The notes beneath the pieces are model-generated. The model worked only from the letters and a program-made list of their open reading frames with translations, did no database searches and was not told where the DNA came from. From Candidatus Hydrogenedentota bacterium (GTDB lineage Bacteria > Spirochaetota > Leptospiria > Turneriellales > J094): DNA of 15,681 nt. A program made the position numbers and the translations under genes. This document shows positions 1 through 6,468 of the stretch, piece after piece. The DNA lies in NCBI GenBank assembly GCA_003695005.1, contig RFJE01000108.1, positions 1 to 15,681 of the forward strand, in the 5' to 3' direction. Numbering within the stretch: position 1 is the first letter of the stretch; every line of letters starts with the position of its first letter.

Positions 1-1
1 C

Positions 2-667
2 ATGCAAGCTAACAATAAATTTTTAGTCTTTGATTGGGATGGCACCCTTTCCGATTCGATATCTATCATTGTCTCTTGCATTCGTGATGCCTGTATCCAT
101 ACAGGCTTACCAGACCCGGGAGAAGAAAAATCTCGATACATTATAGGCATGGGATTAGATATTGGATTAAAAATCATTTTGCCTGATAATGTAACAAAAG
201 AACAAATCGTAAAAATGCGCAAAGCATACCGCGATTTATGGCTTAAGCGTAGTCAGGAAGTAAAGCTTTTTGAAGGAGCTCGTGAACTTATTTATGAACT
301 TTATTCTACAAAAGTTCCCTTGACAGTGGCCACAGGAAAATCCCGTGCCGGGTTAGAGCGAGCTTTTGAAAAAACAGGATTAAAACCCTACTTTGTGGCT
401 TCTCGCTGTGCGGATGAAACAACTCCAAAACCAGCACCAGATATGGTTTTAGAACTTGCCGAAACAGTAAACCAAAGCCCACAAAATGCACTCGTCATTG
501 GGGATACAAGTCATGATATGCAAATGGCAAATGCTGCTGGCGCATCCGGAGTCTATGTTCCGTGGGGCGCTCATTCTCCGGATAAATTAAATGGAATTCC
601 TGTTTTAAAAATAGTCAGCTCTATGCAAGAATTGCGAGATTTTTTACTGGATTGGGTTTCGAAATAA
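2..667 (+). CDS. HAD-superfamily phosphatase, phosphoglycolate phosphatase-like
   Basis: A 221-residue HAD-superfamily (subfamily IA) hydrolase expected to remove phosphate from a small cytoplasmic metabolite. All four HAD motifs are visible: motif I DWDGTLSD (nucleophile D11, acid/base D13), motif II Thr111 in VATGKS, motif III Lys143 in TPKPAP, and motif IV GDTSHDM with D168 and D172. The cap region lies at about residues 18-85. The DWDGTL(x)DS start and the GxGL segment recall the HAD phosphatases annotated as phosphoglycolate phosphatase or as rluC-linked hydrolases in other bacteria. Substrate cannot be read from sequence, so I give no symbol. The ATG is the second base of the window, so a longer N-terminus or ribosome site cannot be checked, although motif I sits at the usual distance from residue 1. 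The last 24 bases overlap the 3' end of the opposing DUF1343 gene. Confidence 0.88.
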   Translation: MQANNKFLVFDWDGTLSDSISIIVSCIRDACIHTGLPDPGEEKSRYIIGMGLDIGLKIILPDNVTKEQIVKMRKAYRDLWLKRSQEVKLFEGARELIYELYSTKVPLTVATGKSRAGLERAFEKTGLKPYFVASRCADETTPKPAPDMVLELAETVNQSPQNALVIGDTSHDMQMANAAGASGVYVPWGAHSPDKLNGIPVLKIVSSMQELRDFLLDWVSK

Positions 668-1786
668 TTTTATTTCTTGATCGATCCATTTTTGAAATTC
701 TTCTAAAGGCTTACCTTTCTCAATCCATTCGCGCAATTGTGAACTTCCCGAAATAATATCTATCGGCATTTTTTGCGTTTCGTATTCATAAGGTGGATTT
801 TTCCAAGCAAAGTCTTTCGAGTAGCGGGAAAATCCAAGTAGTAAAGCAATTCCCGTTAACACAGGACGAAAGTTTTTTCCCGTTGGATGAATTTGTACGC
901 CATAGCAAAGCTGTCCCCGGAATTTATGAAATGTTGGCTCAAAAGCGCATTCTCGAAAAATCACGTCTGGTAAATTTAGAGAGTTTAGCCACTCACTTAA
1001 CTTTTTGCTGTTTGTTTTTGGAGAAGCAATAAGCTCAAATGGTCTTGTGGTCCCGCGACCTTCCGATATTGTGGTACCTTCGAATAAAACAGATCCGGCA
1101 TAAACACGAGCTGTTTCAAGGGTAGGCATATTCGGTGATGGCATCACCCAAGGTATTCTTGGTTTTTTTTTAGCTTTCTTATGTATGGATATCACATGTA
1201 AGTTTACGCTGATTGTTTCTGCGTAAAAAGCGGCTATTTCCCCAATACTCATTCCATGAAGAAGCGGGATATTTGTAAGCCCCACAAAAGATTCATAGCC
1301 CGGTTGTAAAAGGGGGCCTTCTTGTTTTTGACCATTCGGATTCGGCCTATCTAGCACGAGTATATTGATATTATGATCACAGCAAGCATCCATGACGAGT
1401 TTTAAAGTTTGGATAAATGTATAGACCCTACAGCCTACATCCACTAAATCCACGATCATCCATTGAATCCCCTCAAGCATTTTAGCAGTAGGTTTTCGAA
1501 CATTCGAGTATAAGCTATAAATTGGTACTGGATTTTGTTCTTGTCCTTCCCATTCAATCATGTTGTCCTGGGTACTCGCATACCAACCATGCTGCGGAGC
1601 AAAGTATGCTTTCGGGGGATAACCTAACACTTTTTCTATGATTGTTGTTGAGTGGCGGAAGCAAAAATCCACGGCAGCAGGATGCGTTAAAATAGCATAC
1701 GACTGATTTTTTATTAAAGCAGGAGCAATGTCTGCAAAAGCTTCTAACCCTAAAAACTTTTTTGTTTTATGAATCTGAACAGCCAT
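644..1786 (-). CDS. DUF1343 family protein, NamZ-type exo-beta-N-acetylmuramidase (GH171)
   Basis: A 380-residue member of the DUF1343 family, whose Bacillus subtilis member (YbbC/NamZ, glycoside hydrolase family 171) cleaves terminal MurNAc from peptidoglycan fragments. Family landmarks are present in order: PQHGW (64-68), PIYSLY then RKPT (88-100), DVGCRVYTF (116-124), VLDRPNP (144-150), SPNMPT (217-222), SEGRGTTRPFE (241-251) and FEPTFHKF (282-289). The usual two-domain arrangement seems complete. No signal peptide is visible: the N-terminus is polar and lysine-rich, so the enzyme looks cytoplasmic, suggesting it acts on imported muropeptides rather than on the wall. It follows deoB by 33 bp on the same strand and probably shares its transcript. 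No Shine-Dalgarno lies at a normal distance, and no other in-frame start codon exists between the upstream stop and this ATG. Confidence 0.85.
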   Translation of the reverse strand: MAVQIHKTKKFLGLEAFADIAPALIKNQSYAILTHPAAVDFCFRHSTTIIEKVLGYPPKAYFAPQHGWYASTQDNMIEWEGQEQNPVPIYSLYSNVRKPTAKMLEGIQWMIVDLVDVGCRVYTFIQTLKLVMDACCDHNINILVLDRPNPNGQKQEGPLLQPGYESFVGLTNIPLLHGMSIGEIAAFYAETISVNLHVISIHKKAKKKPRIPWVMPSPNMPTLETARVYAGSVLFEGTTISEGRGTTRPFELIASPKTNSKKLSEWLNSLNLPDVIFRECAFEPTFHKFRGQLCYGVQIHPTGKNFRPVLTGIALLLGFSRYSKDFAWKNPPYEYETQKMPIDIISGSSQLREWIEKGKPLEEFQKWIDQEIKLFRNPIQ

Positions 1787-1819
1787 ACACGGAGAGTACC
1801 GGGACTCACCTAATAAATT

Positions 1820-3025
1820 TTAGCTTGAATGGATAATTTGAGGCCAAAAAGATTCTGCAGGAAAGCTTGCATCGAGCTCATACGCTTCGGCTAGTGTTTG
1901 TGCAATATCGGCAAATGTTTTTCGAACCCCTAAATTACCATTTTTATTAGGCTTATATTTGCGGGAATACACAAGAACAGGTACATGCTCCCGAGTATGA
2001 TCTGTTCCATGAAAAGTAGGGTCATTACCATGATCGGCTGTTAAAATCAAAAGGTCTTCGTCTCCTAATGCTCTTTGAAAATTTGGTAAAAAAGCATCAA
2101 ACTCTTCGAGGGCTTTAGCATAACCTTGCGGATTTCTTCTGTGCCCATATTTAGAATCAAAATCCACTAGGTTGGTAAAAATAAGCGCTTGTCCTATTTC
2201 ATTGGTTTTGCCTTCGCGCATTTGCCTTAAAGTAGTCTCCATTCCGTCGGCATTGTCCTTTGTATGAATATCTTCCGTCACCCCTTGGTAATTAAAAATG
2301 CTACCGGTTTTCCCAATGGAAATAACAGGGATGCTTTTTTTTACAAAGGCATCTAATACAGTATTTCCAGGGGGTGATACCGTAAAATCCTTCCGCCTAT
2401 CGGTGCGAGTATAAGAAGGGAACGAACCAATAAAAGGTCTTGCAATGACTCTTGCAATTCGATACTCTGTAGCCAATGGACGAATATCTTTACATAACTG
2501 ATACAATTTATCTACCGGAAATACTTCTTCGTGAGCAGCAATTTGTAAAACGGAATCTGCCGAAGTATACAAAATTGGTTTTCCTGTTTCTTCATGCTCA
2601 GGACCAAGTTTTTTAATAATTTCTGTTCCCGAAGCAACAACATTTCCTAAAAAAGTAATCCCTGTTTGTTCTTCAATTTTTTCTAACAATTCTTCGGGGA
2701 AACCATTTGGAAATGTTTCAAAAGGTACTTCTGTAGGAAGACCCGCAATTTCCCAATGCCCAACACAAGTATCTTTTCCATTTGACTGCTCTCGCATTTT
2801 ACCATAAAATCCAATGGTATCTTCTGTGCGATCCACACCTTTTGTAAAAGTTAAATTCCCAATTCCTAACTTACTTAAATTTGGTAAATTTAATCCCCCT
2901 ACTGCCTCAGCAATATGACCTAATGTATTCGATCCGCGGTCTCCGAACATATCAGCATCTGGCGTTTCTCCAACTCCAAGAGAATCTAATACAATTAAAA
3001 CTGTTTTTTGAACTTTACTTATCAT
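1820..3025 (-). CDS. deoB: phosphopentomutase
   Basis: A 401-residue phosphopentomutase of the alkaline phosphatase superfamily, interconverting (deoxy)ribose 1-phosphate and 5-phosphate in nucleoside salvage. The length fits the family. Visible motifs: DSLGVGETPDA at the N-terminus with metal ligand D14; GKDTCVGHWE with the phosphorylated threonine at T86; VDFDSKYGH with D290 and H295; and TADHGNDPTFHGTDHTREH with D331, H332 and H343. These match the two-metal site and phospho-threonine known from the Bacillus cereus enzyme (ligands D13, D286, H291, D327, H328, H339; T85) with constant small offsets, so the active site is complete. The ATG lacks a Shine-Dalgarno and sits 8 nt downstream of a -10-like hexamer (see promoter). 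Probable first gene of a two-gene unit with the DUF1343 gene. Confidence 0.96.
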   Translation of the reverse strand: MISKVQKTVLIVLDSLGVGETPDADMFGDRGSNTLGHIAEAVGGLNLPNLSKLGIGNLTFTKGVDRTEDTIGFYGKMREQSNGKDTCVGHWEIAGLPTEVPFETFPNGFPEELLEKIEEQTGITFLGNVVASGTEIIKKLGPEHEETGKPILYTSADSVLQIAAHEEVFPVDKLYQLCKDIRPLATEYRIARVIARPFIGSFPSYTRTDRRKDFTVSPPGNTVLDAFVKKSIPVISIGKTGSIFNYQGVTEDIHTKDNADGMETTLRQMREGKTNEIGQALIFTNLVDFDSKYGHRRNPQGYAKALEEFDAFLPNFQRALGDEDLLILTADHGNDPTFHGTDHTREHVPVLVYSRKYKPNKNGNLGVRKTFADIAQTLAEAYELDASFPAESFWPQIIHSS

Positions 3026-3033
3026 AATCTATC

Positions 3034-3061
3034 ACTTTATCCTGCCTTTACAAGCTGTCAA
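3034..3061 (-). promoter_or_regulatory. putative sigma-70 promoter of deoB
   Basis: Read on the minus strand, a perfect -35 TTGACA (3056-3061) is followed after 16 nt by TAAAGT (3034-3039, four of six matches to TATAAT). The expected transcription start lies only 0-2 nt before the deoB ATG, which has no Shine-Dalgarno, so the message may be leaderless. Position and consensus are seen directly; activity is inferred. Confidence 0.5.
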
Positions 3062-3096
3062 GCTAAGTGTTGTTACAATTGATTGTTTTGTAGAAA

Positions 3097-3124
3097 TTGC
3101 TAGACAAAACTTTTCAACTATATT
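3097..3124 (+). promoter_or_regulatory. putative sigma-70 promoter of the bacteriohemerythrin gene
   Basis: TTGCTA (3097-3102) and TATATT (3119-3124) are separated by 16 nt, matching the -35 and -10 consensus at four and five of six positions. The predicted start of transcription is near 3131, about 3 nt before the ATG at 3134, which again has no Shine-Dalgarno. It is divergent from the deoB promoter in the same 108-bp gap. Confidence 0.42.
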
Positions 3125-3133
3125 TTATGACAT

Positions 3134-3550
3134 ATGCCGATAGTAGAGTGGAATAATAATTTCTTAATAGGGGTTAAGCTCATTGATGAGCATCATCATG
3201 CTCTTGTTATGCTAGCCAATGAGCTTTATGATGCGCTCGATACGGATATTCCTCAAGACGTATTTATGCACTATTTGCAAGAACTCATCGATTACACAGA
3301 CTATCACTTTAAAGCAGAAGAAGCTTTAATGGCAGAAATCAACTATCCCGATTTAAATAGTCATAAAAAAATACATGATGGTTTTATCGAAAAAACAAAA
3401 GCTTTTTTTCAGTCGATTCAGGATGACCCAACAGATAAAGAGACCAAAACTAAATTAAAAGTGTTTTTAGAAGATTGGCTTTTACAACATATCCTTAAAG
3501 TAGATACCCAAATAGCTAAGCACGCAAATAAGCCACCAAAAACTGAATAG
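3134..3550 (+). CDS. bacteriohemerythrin
   Basis: A 138-residue single-domain hemerythrin, a cytoplasmic four-helix bundle that binds O2 at a non-heme di-iron centre. The expected ligands are all present and well spaced: H21 in IDEHHH, H58 and E62 in YHFKAEE, H77 and H81 in SHKKIH, H119 in LQHI and D124. The first residues, MPIVEW, match the usual family start, and an in-frame stop two codons upstream excludes a longer protein. A run of three histidines (20-22) replaces the common QHK, leaving the identity of the first ligand slightly open though H21 aligns best. It stands alone, without an attached chemotaxis or signalling domain, between a divergent promoter region and a hairpin terminator. 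Likely roles in this family are oxygen storage, sensing or delivery; the sequence does not say which. Confidence 0.95.
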   Translation: MPIVEWNNNFLIGVKLIDEHHHALVMLANELYDALDTDIPQDVFMHYLQELIDYTDYHFKAEEALMAEINYPDLNSHKKIHDGFIEKTKAFFQSIQDDPTDKETKTKLKVFLEDWLLQHILKVDTQIAKHANKPPKTE

Positions 3551-3571
3551 ATTACTTCGTATTTAAATTCA

Positions 3572-3607
3572 GGGTTCTTGGTGAAATGCCAAGAACCCCA
3601 ATTTTTT
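3572..3607 (+). terminator. hairpin terminator after the bacteriohemerythrin gene
   Basis: Arms GGGTTCTTGG (3572-3581) and CCAAGAACCC (3589-3598) form a perfect 10-bp stem around a 7-nt loop TGAAATG, followed by CAA and a run of six T. It is a good intrinsic terminator for the plus-strand gene ending at 3550. On the minus strand the hairpin follows the DUF2892 stop but has no T-run after it. The central 21 nt recur, with pairing preserved, at 10579-10599 (see findings). Confidence 0.8.
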
Positions 3608-3609
3608 GA

Positions 3610-3816
3610 TTATTCTTCTTTTTTCTTTGTGCTGAGTTTTAAAGGTACATACAGTGGACAAAAAGAAACTAAGCTTGTTAACAAGAAAATTACGGCAAGA
3701 ACTCCAAGCACGATGGCCGCAGTGCCTGTAATTTGTTTGGTAAAGTACAGTACACCAATGGCGATAGCTATTACCGCTCGAATAATCCTGTCAGCTAATC
3801 CCATATTTGCTTTCAT
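3610..3816 (-). CDS. DUF2892 small inner-membrane protein
   Basis: A 68-residue protein of the DUF2892 family (the membrane module found, for example, at the C-terminus of the YgaP rhodanese). The family pattern is clear: MKANMG..DR..R at the N-terminus, two hydrophobic helices at about 11-26 and 32-50, and a closing SFCPLY with Cys53, followed by a lysine-rich cytoplasmic tail. Function in the family is not established when it stands alone without a rhodanese domain, as here. A near-perfect Shine-Dalgarno (AGGAGG, 6 nt before ATG) fixes the start. The Shine-Dalgarno immediately follows the stop codon of a candidate 30-codon ORF upstream, implying translational coupling if that ORF is real. 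Confidence 0.85.
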   Translation of the reverse strand: MKANMGLADRIIRAVIAIAIGVLYFTKQITGTAAIVLGVLAVIFLLTSLVSFCPLYVPLKLSTKKKEE

Positions 3817-3825
3817 AGAAACCTC

Positions 3826-3918
3826 CTATTGTATGAGTTTTTGTGCTACTAACGTTACAAGAGTTACAAGGGTTATACATAAAGCACAAACAATCAGTAA
3901 CTTTTGCCACGTTTTCAC
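3826..3918 (-). CDS. candidate 30-residue single-span membrane peptide upstream of the DUF2892 gene
   Basis: A GTG-initiated ORF of 30 codons fills most of the gap upstream of the DUF2892 gene. It encodes a lysine-containing N-terminus (start V/M, K, T, W, Q, K), a hydrophobic core of about 18 residues rich in L, V and T with two cysteines, and a short polar end AQKLIQ. This is the shape of a one-helix membrane peptide. Its TAG stop (3826-3828) touches the AGGAGG of the DUF2892 gene. No Shine-Dalgarno precedes the GTG, but a perfect TATAAT (3927-3932) lies 8 nt upstream, as expected for a leaderless message. The -35 is weak. An in-frame stop just upstream rules out an extension. No homologue is recognised; it could be a leader region open by chance. 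Confidence 0.38.
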   Translation of the reverse strand: MKTWQKLLIVCALCITLVTLVTLVAQKLIQ

Positions 3919-3926
3919 TACTATAT

Positions 3927-3932
3927 ATTATA
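3927..3932 (-). promoter_or_regulatory. putative -10 element for the small peptide/DUF2892 unit
   Basis: A perfect TATAAT on the minus strand, 8 nt upstream of the GTG of the candidate small ORF and about 110 nt upstream of the DUF2892 ATG. The best -35 is poor (TGGACG, 15 nt away). The gene at 3961-4707 ends just upstream with no recognisable terminator, so read-through from the operon is also possible. Confidence 0.35.
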
Positions 3933-3960
3933 CACAGTATGGTATTTCGTCCACTTTTTT

Positions 3961-4707
3961 TTAATATAACGTGGTCAGTTTAAGGTATAGTTCCGCAGCT
4001 TGCAATGTCCAATTCCCATAATTGAGTGTATTTAACCTTGAAAAACTATAATGTAGACCTATCGATAAAAAAACAGTAGGTGGTAATGGATTGATCGTAT
4101 TTTCTGCAAAGCTGTACGTAAATTCAGCTTGTGCTCGAATCTCCTCTATGTTATCCATATTATGTGCATAGACAAAAGGAAGAAAACTTAAAGGCAATGT
4201 AGCTCTTGTTAAAAACAAAAAAGAATCGGTGATTTCAATGCGCATCCCTAACGTCGCTGCTAAATACAGCTGATAGACAGGACGAGTAAAATTTGGCGAA
4301 AGATAACCGCGATGGCCTGGCTCAAAACCACCATATAAATGAAAAAAACGTTTCTTAAAAACTTCATATTCAATTAACAAGCGGCTATACGAAAAAGCAT
4401 CGATTTGGTTTTTCTTTAAGTAGTTTGGTTTATTCGCATATTGCCTTGCAGCATACGCCATATTATCAAACAGTAGAAGTTCGGTATAAACTTCGGTGTT
4501 TGGTGAAGCTCCATTAATCCCGATTTGTGCAAAACCAAATTTAGAAATCTCCCGTAAATTTGTATCCTGCGCTTCTCTATATACCATGCCCCCACTAAAA
4601 AACAAGCCTAAGTAGCCATCGGAAAAGACAAGGGGCTTCCCTTCTTTTCCATACAACGAGAAAGAACTCAGGAAACAAATAAGACCAAAGAAAACCTTTC
4701 GTTTCAT
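3961..4707 (-). CDS. exported protein of unknown function, probable outer-membrane beta-barrel
   Basis: A 248-residue protein when started at the ATG whose bases ATGA also form the stop of the upstream gene. The longer reading from 4719 would add only MEWI, before the signal peptide. Residues MKRKVFFGLICFLSSFSLYG form a classical signal peptide. The mature part has many alternating hydrophobic/aromatic stretches and ends in TTLY, with an aromatic last residue typical of outer-membrane barrels. I recognise no family. It is the last gene of the five-gene STAS-ddl operon and is translationally coupled to the gene before it. An alternative is a periplasmic beta-rich protein; barrel topology is inferred only from strand-like periodicity. 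Confidence 0.72.
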   Translation of the reverse strand: MKRKVFFGLICFLSSFSLYGKEGKPLVFSDGYLGLFFSGGMVYREAQDTNLREISKFGFAQIGINGASPNTEVYTELLLFDNMAYAARQYANKPNYLKKNQIDAFSYSRLLIEYEVFKKRFFHLYGGFEPGHRGYLSPNFTRPVYQLYLAATLGMRIEITDSFLFLTRATLPLSFLPFVYAHNMDNIEEIRAQAEFTYSFAENTINPLPPTVFLSIGLHYSFSRLNTLNYGNWTLQAAELYLKLTTLY

Positions 4708-5036
4708 GATCCATTCCAAACAGTACGTGCTTTGCCATCAGCATCAATTAGTTTTTCAGCGACGGTAGGAATACTATGCAAATCAAGTTTTTCCTGCTGA
4801 GTAATAGGCGCCGATGAAATTATCGAATCATGCATTTTTTCCCGAGCAAACTTTAGTATTTCTTCCATAAGTGTATGAAACGTTTGAACGATTTCTTTGA
4901 GAGATTGTATGCTTTCTTGCAGCTGTTTTTGCGTAGCTTCTGAAATTTCAAAAGTTACTGTCTTTTCCTCTTTAGCAATGGCATAAAGATCTGTATCACT
5001 TACAGAAAGTGGAATTTCATTTTTCTTCCATGGCAT
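4704..5036 (-). CDS. hypothetical 110-residue coiled-coil protein
   Basis: No family recognised. The protein is soluble-looking: no signal peptide or membrane helix. Residues about 25-70 (from KTVTFEISEATQKQLQESIQ on) have a heptad-like spacing of I, L, V and M suggesting a long amphipathic helix or coiled coil; the C-terminal third contains an IPTVAEKLIDADGK segment. Its start overlaps the end of the preceding gene by 20 bp in another frame, and its TGA stop overlaps the ATG of the exported protein downstream by 4 bp. A weak AGG lies about 10 nt upstream of the ATG. The tight packing with ddl supports a real gene; its function is unknown. Confidence 0.7.
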   Translation of the reverse strand: MPWKKNEIPLSVSDTDLYAIAKEEKTVTFEISEATQKQLQESIQSLKEIVQTFHTLMEEILKFAREKMHDSIISSAPITQQEKLDLHSIPTVAEKLIDADGKARTVWNGS

Positions 5037-5388
5037 TTTTTTTACCTATTCTTAAAAGAACATTTCCTGTTTTTTGAATAAAACCTGCTGTGGCAAGAAA
5101 CTTTCCATGCTGCAAAAGGCGCACTTTCCCATTGTTTCCGTTTGCCACTTTGCCTGAAAAAAACAAATAACGATAACGATGATTCTCCCCCCGCTTAGCT
5201 ATTATTGGCTGAGAAAAACGCCTGCGCCACTGATCAAAAGAAATATGATAGGTAATTAATACTTTATCATCTAAATGATGTTTCTCGTAACCTGGTAGTA
5301 AAAACAAATCAAGATGATTCTTCGGATGTTTTCGCCCGAAATAGTGTAGCGAAAGCGTGTATTGTCCCTTGAGAGAAAAAGACTTCAT
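5017..5388 (-). CDS. hypothetical 123-residue basic protein
   Basis: No family recognised. The protein is strongly basic and rich in His, Lys and Arg (for example FGRKHPKNH and the QWRRR segment), with no signal peptide or membrane helix, which would suit binding to nucleic acid or an anionic polymer, though nothing specific supports either. The ATG follows directly on the TAA stop of ddl with no gap, and the end overlaps the next gene by 20 bp, so translation is likely coupled throughout. Lack of a Shine-Dalgarno other than within ddl fits re-initiation. Confidence 0.7.
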   Translation of the reverse strand: MKSFSLKGQYTLSLHYFGRKHPKNHLDLFLLPGYEKHHLDDKVLITYHISFDQWRRRFSQPIIAKRGENHRYRYLFFSGKVANGNNGKVRLLQHGKFLATAGFIQKTGNVLLRIGKKNAMEEK

Positions 5389-6468
5389 TTAAGCGACAAA
5401 CGTACTTTGTTTTTCAAAACGGCTATACCCTAAAGCTACAATTTCCGACAACAAATCAGAAGGTGATATTCCCGAGACTTCAAAAAGACGCGGAAACATG
5501 GAAATTGGTGTAAACCCTGGCAAAGTATTAATTTCATTTAAATAAAGTTTATTGGTTTGTTTTTCTAAAAAAAAGTCTATGCGTGCAAATCCTTCTCCTC
5601 GAACAGCAGCAAAAGCTTTTTTCGCCATTTCTTGAACTTCTTTTCTTACGCTTTCTTCTAAATTTGCTGGAATTTCAAAATGAGCACCGTTTTCGTCTTC
5701 GTATTTTGCCTCATAAGAATAAAATTCATGATTTGGCAGTAGCTTGCCTGGCAAGCTTACTTTATAATCTGGGAAATTGCCAAGTATAGAAACCTCAATT
5801 TCTTCGGGGTCTACTCCTTGCTCGATTAAAATATGGTCATCATAGCGAAAGGCGTCTTCAATGGCTGTTTTTAATTCACTTTGTTCCTTTACTTTTGATA
5901 CACCCACAGAAGATCCCATATTACAGGGCTTTACAAACACAGGATAAGAAAATTTTTCCATTATGTCTGATAGTTTTTCTTCCCACTGTTTTTTTTCAAG
6001 TTTTGCATATTCGACTTGTGGCAAATGTGCGGCTTTAAAAATTTCGCGCATAAACCATTTATCCATGCATAAAGCTGATGATAGTGCTGAGCAACCTGCA
6101 TATGGAATTTGGTAAAATTCCAGCATTCCCTGCAAACGACCATCTTCTCCATTGGTTCCATGGATAATTGGGAACACAAATTTTACAGGAACTTTATCTC
6201 GTTCGCCTTCTAAAAAAAATTCTGAATCTTGTTGGACAAAACGCACTTTGCAAGAGTTGCCAATACAATTTTCCTCAGCTGCAGAAGGAACTTCTTGTAA
6301 ATACCATAAACCATTTTTAGCAACGTAGACAGGATATACGGTAAATCTTGCCTCTACTAATTTCTCAAAAATAAAAATGGCCGAAATGCAAGATACTTCA
6401 TGCTCCGCAGATCGTCCACCATAGAGTAAGAGAATTGGTAATGAATGGAAATCGGTGTTAAGAGGCAA
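5389..6468 (-). CDS. ddl: D-alanine--D-alanine ligase
   Basis: A 359-residue ATP-grasp ligase that joins two D-alanines for the peptidoglycan precursor in the cytoplasm. Motifs: GGRSAEHEVS (17-26, with the catalytic Glu24), HGTNGEDGRLQG (103-114), MGSSVGVSK (184-192), the FYSYEAKY loop (249-256, tyrosine rather than the phenylalanine linked to D-Ala-D-Lac ligases at its last position), ARIDFF with D298, and LNEINTLPGFT with E312 and N314 as metal ligands. The start is a TTG lying inside the 3' end of the STAS gene (11-bp overlap); no ATG or GTG occurs between it and the GGRS motif, so TTG is the best choice. Placement behind a STAS antagonist is unusual for ddl, which more often sits with mur genes. 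Confidence 0.95.
   Translation of the reverse strand: MPLNTDFHSLPILLLYGGRSAEHEVSCISAIFIFEKLVEARFTVYPVYVAKNGLWYLQEVPSAAEENCIGNSCKVRFVQQDSEFFLEGERDKVPVKFVFPIIHGTNGEDGRLQGMLEFYQIPYAGCSALSSALCMDKWFMREIFKAAHLPQVEYAKLEKKQWEEKLSDIMEKFSYPVFVKPCNMGSSVGVSKVKEQSELKTAIEDAFRYDDHILIEQGVDPEEIEVSILGNFPDYKVSLPGKLLPNHEFYSYEAKYEDENGAHFEIPANLEESVRKEVQEMAKKAFAAVRGEGFARIDFFLEKQTNKLYLNEINTLPGFTPISMFPRLFEVSGISPSDLLSEIVALGYSRFEKQSTFVA

Noticed and set aside
793..1032. Plus-strand ORF inside the DUF1343 gene
   Set aside because: Antisense to a well-conserved protein with all family motifs; a shadow frame.
3851..3874. Tandem GTTACAAGR repeat
   Set aside because: Only two 9-bp units, lying within the candidate small ORF where they encode TLV repeats; no sign of a CRISPR or iteron array.
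3950..3961. Run of eight A/T bases after the barrel-like gene as a terminator
   Set aside because: On the transcribed (minus) strand it is an A-run, with no preceding hairpin.
3578..3964. Plus-strand open frame of 128 codons across the DUF2892 region
   Set aside because: It runs antisense to a gene with a strong Shine-Dalgarno and clear DUF2892 signature, starts inside the terminator hairpin, and its translation has no domain-like character.
4708..4719. Upstream ATG for the exported barrel-like protein (adds MEWI)
   Set aside because: The ATG at 4707 begins directly with the signal peptide and forms the common ATGA overlap with the preceding stop.
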